NCBI GenBank assembly: GCA_964600615.1
Contig: CAZRJK010000030.1
Span: 1 to 8,713 of the forward strand
Direction of reading: 5' to 3'
DNA from: RUG11198 sp964600615
Lineage (GTDB): Bacteria; Bacillota_I; Bacilli_A; RF39; UBA660
DNA length: 8,713 nucleotides
The notes under the pieces are model-generated. The model saw nothing but the letters and a program-made list of their open reading frames with translations, did not search any database and was not told the DNA's origin. This document shows positions 5,448 to 8,713 of this stretch, piece after piece (the stretch's first letter is position 1; each line of letters opens with the position of its first letter). Both the position numbers and the translations under genes were made by a program.

Positions 5448-6010
5448 TGAAAAAAATAGCAATAGATTTAGATGGAGTAGTATTTGATTCAGAAAATTTA
5501 TATAGAGTATACTCTGAAATATATGATGTAGAAATCAATAAAAAAGACACCATAATTGATAACAGTCAAAAACTATTCCAAAAAAGATATAATTGGAAAA
5601 AAGAAGAATTTAAAAAATTTTATGACAAATACTCTGAAACAATATTAAATAATTCTAACTTAATGCCAGGAGTAGATATAGTACTAAATAAATTAAAAAA
5701 TAAATATAAATTAATAATAGTAACATCTAGAAGTGATATAGAAACAGAAATAGCTAAAGAAAAACTAAAACAAATAGGCTTAGATAAAATAAAAATATTT
5801 AATAATGAACATCATAAAATAGATAGATTAATCAAAGAAAAAGTAGATTATGTAATAGATGATGATGATACCATATGTATTAATGCTTCTGATAATAATA
5901 TTTATGCCTTATATTTTAAAAATAATGCCTCAAACAAAGTTAATAAAGAAAAAGTAATTAACATCAATAATTGGGGAGAAATATATAAATACTTTATGTT
6001 AAACAACTAA
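5447..6010 (+). CDS. 5'-nucleotidase-like HAD protein (NT5C/YqfW type)
   Basis: A second HAD enzyme of a different subfamily, 187 aa. Motif I is IDLDGVVFD (D7, D9), motif II is VTSRS (T93), the motif III lysine is probably K124 (HHKIDRLIK), and motif IV is an acidic run VIDDDDT (D138-D141). The short cap and the VIDD ending match bacterial 5'(3')-deoxyribonucleotidase-like proteins (NT5C family, YqfW-like). These are predicted to dephosphorylate nucleoside monophosphates, but many members are untested. AAGGAG (5436-5441) sets the ATG at 5447, which overlaps the previous stop by one base. The stop at 6008-6010 is partly inside the next gene's ribosome site. With a phosphatase before it and a deoxyribosyltransferase-like protein after it, nucleotide breakdown or salvage is the natural reading. 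Confidence 0.85.
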   Translation: MKKIAIDLDGVVFDSENLYRVYSEIYDVEINKKDTIIDNSQKLFQKRYNWKKEEFKKFYDKYSETILNNSNLMPGVDIVLNKLKNKYKLIIVTSRSDIETEIAKEKLKQIGLDKIKIFNNEHHKIDRLIKEKVDYVIDDDDTICINASDNNIYALYFKNNASNKVNKEKVININNWGEIYKYFMLNN

Positions 6011-6022
6011 GGAGGGTTTTGA

Positions 6023-6751
6023 ATGTTAAGATATTATAATTATAATAATTTAAACATAGATAAAGAATTAGATGAAATAGAATTTCGTAATCATGCTGAA
6101 ATAGTATTAGAACCAAATAATAAAAATTGTTTATTTATTCTAGGTTTACTATTTGCTAATGGAGTAAATATAAGAATATTAAATGAAGAAGACTTAATAT
6201 TTGAAGAAACAAATAAATCATTTACACTGATGACTTATGTTTGGAGTAAAATAGGAGATGTAAGATTTCCCACAAAAGATAGATCAAATATTAAAACAGA
6301 ATTAGATAAAAGAATAGAAATAGCAAAACAAAGAGGAACTAAAATATATCCAATAGAAAATAATCCTATTGATAATAAAATATTCTTAATTTGTCCTGTA
6401 AGAAATGCAAGTAAAAAACAAAAAAAATGGATTGAAGACTTTGTTGAAGAAAAAGATAGAGAAGGCTATATAGTCCATGCACCACATCTTCATACTAATC
6501 AAATAGATCCTCTTGGTGGCTATAACATTTGCAAACAAAATGCTAAAGCCATAGCTACTTCAGAAGAAATAGATATTTATTATGATAAGTCAAGTACTGG
6601 AAGTATTTTTGATTTAGGAGTAGCCTATGCATTACATAAACCATTAGTATTACTAAATGAAGAAGAAATACAATTTGATGATAGAGACTTTATCGATAGT
6701 ATTATAAAAAATTGGCCATGCTATACAAAAAAGAAAAGAAGAACTAAATAA
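6023..6751 (+). CDS. Nucleoside 2-deoxyribosyltransferase-like protein with partly duplicated domain
   Basis: The C-terminal part (118-216) looks like the nucleoside 2-deoxyribosyltransferase fold, whose members cut or exchange the base of a nucleoside. The first strand and loop are KIFLICPVRNAS (119-130). Then come a helix, GYIVHAPHLHT (148-158), and TGSIFDLGVAYALHKPLVLL (192-211), where the family's catalytic Glu position appears as Asp197. Residues 26-58 repeat this last segment in degraded form: CLFILGLLFANG ending in ILNEEDL, versus SIFDLGVAYALH ending in LLNEEEI. Ile39 stands where the acidic residue would be, so the N-terminal half is probably inactive. AAGGAGGG (6009-6016) sets the start 12 bases after the nucleotidase stop. 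It is the last gene of the operon. Substrate unknown; NMP, nucleoside or NAD-like molecules are all possible. Confidence 0.75.
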   Translation: MLRYYNYNNLNIDKELDEIEFRNHAEIVLEPNNKNCLFILGLLFANGVNIRILNEEDLIFEETNKSFTLMTYVWSKIGDVRFPTKDRSNIKTELDKRIEIAKQRGTKIYPIENNPIDNKIFLICPVRNASKKQKKWIEDFVEEKDREGYIVHAPHLHTNQIDPLGGYNICKQNAKAIATSEEIDIYYDKSSTGSIFDLGVAYALHKPLVLLNEEEIQFDDRDFIDSIIKNWPCYTKKKRRTK

Positions 6752-6772
6752 TAATATAAAAAAATAATCACT

Positions 6773-6796
6773 AAGCAGATAAATAATCTGCTTTTT
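6773..6796 (+). terminator. Intrinsic terminator after the nucleotide operon
   Basis: AAGCAGAT (6773-6780) pairs perfectly with ATCTGCTT (6786-6793), with loop AAATA and T to 6796. It runs directly into the next promoter. Confidence 0.87.
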
Positions 6797-6799
6797 CTA

Positions 6800-6808
6800 T
6801 GATATAAT
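6800..6808 (+). promoter_or_regulatory. Extended -10 promoter for the membrane regulator gene
   Basis: TGA plus TATAAT (6803-6808). It shares 21 identical bases (6791-6811) with the terminator-promoter junction at 1709-1729. The expected start near 6815 gives a leader of about 87 bases, far longer than other genes in the window. Confidence 0.72.
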
Positions 6809-6818
6809 AAAAATGCAA

Positions 6819-6870
6819 CCAACTTTCTACAAAAAACAACTCAAAAGTGGTAGAACGCAACTGGTAGAAA
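6819..6870 (+). promoter_or_regulatory. Repeat-bearing leader of the membrane regulator (possible operator or RNA structure)
   Basis: TGGTAGAA occurs twice, at 6848-6855 and 6862-6869 (14 bases apart). TTTCTAC at 6824-6830 is the inverse complement of GTAGAAA at 6864-6870, and its last six bases also pair with 6850-6855. GCAAC is repeated at 6815-6819 and 6857-6861. The base composition is less AT-rich than the flanks. This could be an autoregulatory operator for the encoded XRE protein, or a folded leader; both are inference. Confidence 0.4.
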
Positions 6871-6888
6871 TTATACAATGTTCGTGAA

Positions 6889-6895
6889 AAGGAGG
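6889..6895 (+). promoter_or_regulatory. Ribosome binding site AAGGAGG that decides the start at 6902
   Basis: An in-frame ATG at 6878 exists, but it would bury this perfect site in the coding region. With the ATG at 6902 the spacing is 6 bases and the protein begins MNNRFSENLK, the usual beginning of an XRE domain. Confidence 0.85.
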
Positions 6896-6901
6896 AAAAA
6901 C

Positions 6902-8383
6902 ATGAATAATCGTTTTTCAGAAAATTTAAAGAAAATTAGAAAAGAAAATAATCTATCACAAGAACAACTAGCTGACGAACTTGGAGTATCACGACAAGCC
7001 ATTTCCAAATGGGAATCTGCTGTTGCATATCCAGAAATGGATAAAATAATAGCCTTATGTGATAAATTCAATCTAAATATTGATGATCTATTACATAAAG
7101 ATATTAAAGAAATAAAAGGAGAAGAAGAAAGTAAAAAGAAAATAAACATCATTGTAGATGACTTCCTAAAATTTATAACTAATACAATTAATCTACTTAG
7201 TAATATGAGCACTAAAAGTAAAATTAAATGCATATTTGAACAAATAATTATTGCCTTTATACTATTCTTCATATCTATGTTCTTAAACCTAATAATAGGT
7301 AATATATTTAGCAATATAGTTAGTTTTCTACCAGATAAAGCATATATATTTATAATAAATATCTTAAATTCTATACTAACTATAGCCCTATTAATAATAT
7401 CCATTGTTATTATAATTCATATATTTAAAATAAGATATCTAGATTACTATGAAGAAATAAAAAAAGATATAAATAATAATGAAGAAAAAGATAACAATAA
7501 AATATTATCTAAAAAAACTGAAAATAAAATAATAATAAGAGACCCTAATCACAGTGAATATAAATTTATTAATGCCTTATTTAAATTCATAATTAGTATT
7601 ATTAAATTCTTCTTACTACTATTTGGCTTATTTGTAGCCTTCATCTTAATCTGCTTATTTGCTTCATTTATTACCTCATTCCTAGTCATTAAAACAGGAT
7701 TATTCTTTCTAGGTTTAATAACAACAATATTATCATCATCTGTAATAGCAATTATTATCCTACTATTAATATTAAACTTTGTCTTTAACAGAAAAAGTAA
7801 CAAGAAAAAAATAATCTGGAGTTTTATCCTTTCCTTAGTATTATTTGGAATAGGCTGTGGATTAACATTTGTCGGAACATTATCATTTGATATAATAGAT
7901 AACAATGAAAAAACACTTAAAACTATAACTAAAGAATATGATATGAAAGATAATTTATTACTATATCCTCATAGCAACTATAATATTGAATATATAAAAG
8001 CAGATAATAATAACATAAAAGTTGAATACTCTATAAGTAAGTATTGTCAAATAGAAGAACATTATAATAAAGATAACAATAATACAATCACCGCTTGGCC
8101 ATACTGCAATAATCCAACTAAGATAATAAGAAATGTAATTAAAAATATAAATAATAAGGAAATTATCCCATTAAATAATGAAATAGAAAAAATAACAATC
8201 TATACAAATCAATCAAATATAGATAAACTAAAAAATAACTATGATAATTATTTAAAAGAAATAGAAAAAGAAAATCAAGAAAGAAATAACTATGAAAATA
8301 GAATAAATGAATTAGAAAATAAGAATAATGAATTACAGCAACAAGTATATGATTTAGAAGAAAAATTAAATAATAAAGAATAA
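6902..8383 (+). CDS. Membrane-bound XRE-family regulator with coiled-coil outer tail
   Basis: Residues 5-64 are a clear XRE helix-turn-helix domain (LKKIRKENNLSQEQLADELGVSRQAISKWE, then YPEMDKIIALCDKF), expected to bind DNA in the cytoplasm. A charged linker (66-85) leads to hydrophobic segments at about 114-137 and 148-175. A polar stretch (180-220) rich in Asn, Lys and Glu follows, and then segments at about 226-255, 261-293 and 304-327. Five helices would put residues 331-493 outside, though the count by eye is uncertain. The outer part has a strand-rich piece (350-385) with Cys382 and Cys402, and ends in a heptad-like coiled coil (about 440-490, many Glu, Asn, Leu and Lys). It is a single-gene unit between two terminators. 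The likely role is sensing at the envelope and direct gene control without a kinase; target unknown, possibly itself or the next gene. Confidence 0.85.
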   Translation: MNNRFSENLKKIRKENNLSQEQLADELGVSRQAISKWESAVAYPEMDKIIALCDKFNLNIDDLLHKDIKEIKGEEESKKKINIIVDDFLKFITNTINLLSNMSTKSKIKCIFEQIIIAFILFFISMFLNLIIGNIFSNIVSFLPDKAYIFIINILNSILTIALLIISIVIIIHIFKIRYLDYYEEIKKDINNNEEKDNNKILSKKTENKIIIRDPNHSEYKFINALFKFIISIIKFFLLLFGLFVAFILICLFASFITSFLVIKTGLFFLGLITTILSSSVIAIIILLLILNFVFNRKSNKKKIIWSFILSLVLFGIGCGLTFVGTLSFDIIDNNEKTLKTITKEYDMKDNLLLYPHSNYNIEYIKADNNNIKVEYSISKYCQIEEHYNKDNNNTITAWPYCNNPTKIIRNVIKNINNKEIIPLNNEIEKITIYTNQSNIDKLKNNYDNYLKEIEKENQERNNYENRINELENKNNELQQQVYDLEEKLNNKE

Positions 8384-8394
8384 TTATTAAATAT

Positions 8395-8426
8395 AAAAAA
8401 CTTATAATATTAATTATAAGTTTTTT
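8395..8426 (+). terminator. Strong symmetric terminator after the membrane regulator
   Basis: Fourteen-base stem: six A plus CTTATAAT (8395-8408) pairs with ATTATAAG plus six T (8413-8426), with loop ATTA. The A-run on the left would also let it work for transcripts from the opposite strand. Confidence 0.88.
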
Positions 8427-8441
8427 ATATTATCTAATCCA

Positions 8442-8450
8442 TGATATAAT
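8442..8450 (+). promoter_or_regulatory. Extended -10 promoter for the last gene
   Basis: TGA plus TATAAT (8445-8450), preceded by TCCA as at 4173-4185. GAGG (8461-8464) and ATG at 8471 follow. Confidence 0.72.
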
Positions 8451-8470
8451 ATATTCAAGTGAGGTATATT

Positions 8471-8713
8471 ATGAAAAAGAACATAAAAAATATATGCATA
8501 TTATCATTAATATTAATAACAATATCTACAACAATTATATTAACAATGGGAAGAACCTATACAGTTAGTTTTAATAACATTAAAAATAATAACTCAAAAA
8601 TAGAAATAGAAAATAAAAAAGGAGAAGTAGAAATACTAGAAGAAAAAGAAAAAAATGGTAATTACCTAGTAAAAGTAAAAGCCAAAAAAGAGGGAAGAGT
8701 ATCCTTATTATTA
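8471..8713 (+). CDS. Signal-anchored extracellular protein (cut by window end)
   Basis: The first 81 residues are visible. MKKNIKN is followed by a hydrophobic stretch to about residue 26 (ICILSLILITISTTIILTM), an N-terminal signal or anchor without a lipobox Cys. After GRTYTVSFNNI comes a Lys/Glu/Asn-rich, strand-like segment with alternating hydrophobic residues (EVEILEEKEKNG, then YLVKVKAKKEGRVSLLL). That could be the first strands of an Ig-like or other beta domain on the outside of the cell. The frame is open to the right edge, so family and length cannot be judged. GAGG at 8461-8464 sets the start. Its position right after the membrane-bound regulator makes it a possible target or partner, which is inference only. 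Confidence 0.78.
   Translation, partial: MKKNIKNICILSLILITISTTIILTMGRTYTVSFNNIKNNNSKIEIENKKGEVEILEEKEKNGNYLVKVKAKKEGRVSLLL

Noticed and set aside
6840..6870. tRNA gene
   Set aside because: Only a D-arm-like stretch is seen. There is no acceptor stem, anticodon arm or T-arm in the surrounding bases.
6878..6901. Earlier in-frame ATG for the membrane regulator
   Set aside because: It would translate through the perfect AAGGAGG site; the ATG at 6902 fits both spacing and domain start.
203..8383. Mycoplasma-type code (TGA read as Trp)
   Set aside because: All Trp codons are TGG and no in-frame TGA occurs in any gene. All stops are TAA, which does not separate the codes by itself, but nothing requires reassignment.
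1..8713. CRISPR array or insertion sequence
   Set aside because: No regularly spaced repeats and no transposase-like frame are present on either strand.

Overview
This window comes from a very AT-rich, low-GC Gram-positive type genome. By eye G+C is well below 30%. Shine-Dalgarno sites are strong (AGGAGG, AAGGAGGG, GAGGTGG), there is a lipoprotein with a Gram-positive style lipobox, and all tryptophans are TGG with no in-frame TGA. This fits a gut Bacilli/RF39-like or related uncultured Firmicutes lineage using the standard bacterial code. The lineage is an inference; no rRNA or tRNA is present to confirm it. All genes are on the + strand and all twelve complete genes end in TAA.

Layout. Positions 1-200 hold the hydrophobic tail of an upstream membrane protein, then a structured repeat containing a terminator, then an extended -10 promoter. 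Two single-gene units follow: an unknown 176-aa protein (203-733) and a GNAT-type acetyltransferase with an unassigned C-terminal region (874-1662). A second copy of the structured repeat separates them. A partial copy (26 identical bases, including the stop codon in the same place) follows the acetyltransferase. Positions 1750-2655 encode a flavodoxin followed directly by a cyclophilin-like lipoprotein. Positions 2694-3820 encode a divergent peptide deformylase and an unknown protein. Two unknown single-gene units follow: an 86-aa protein and a membrane-anchored, cysteine-containing 160-aa protein. A tight three-gene operon (4794-6751) encodes a HAD phosphatase, a 5'-nucleotidase-like HAD enzyme and a nucleoside deoxyribosyltransferase-like protein with a partly duplicated domain. 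A 493-aa protein (6902-8383) joins an XRE-type DNA-binding domain to several membrane helices and an outside tail ending in a coiled coil. A signal-anchored protein (8471 onward) runs off the window.

How it works together. The window reads as a string of short transcription units. Most begin with a TGnTATAAT extended -10 promoter without a recognisable -35, about 20-30 bases before the start codon. Many end in a hairpin plus T-run terminator that can directly abut the next promoter. The contents are accessory: redox, acetylation, deformylase paralogue, nucleotide clean-up, membrane regulator. The most coherent functional unit is the 4794-6751 operon, which points to nucleotide or nucleoside handling. 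The most unusual non-coding signal is the 65-133 / 753-820 element: an outer 11-bp inverted repeat encloses an intrinsic terminator, and its right arm lies beyond the T-run.
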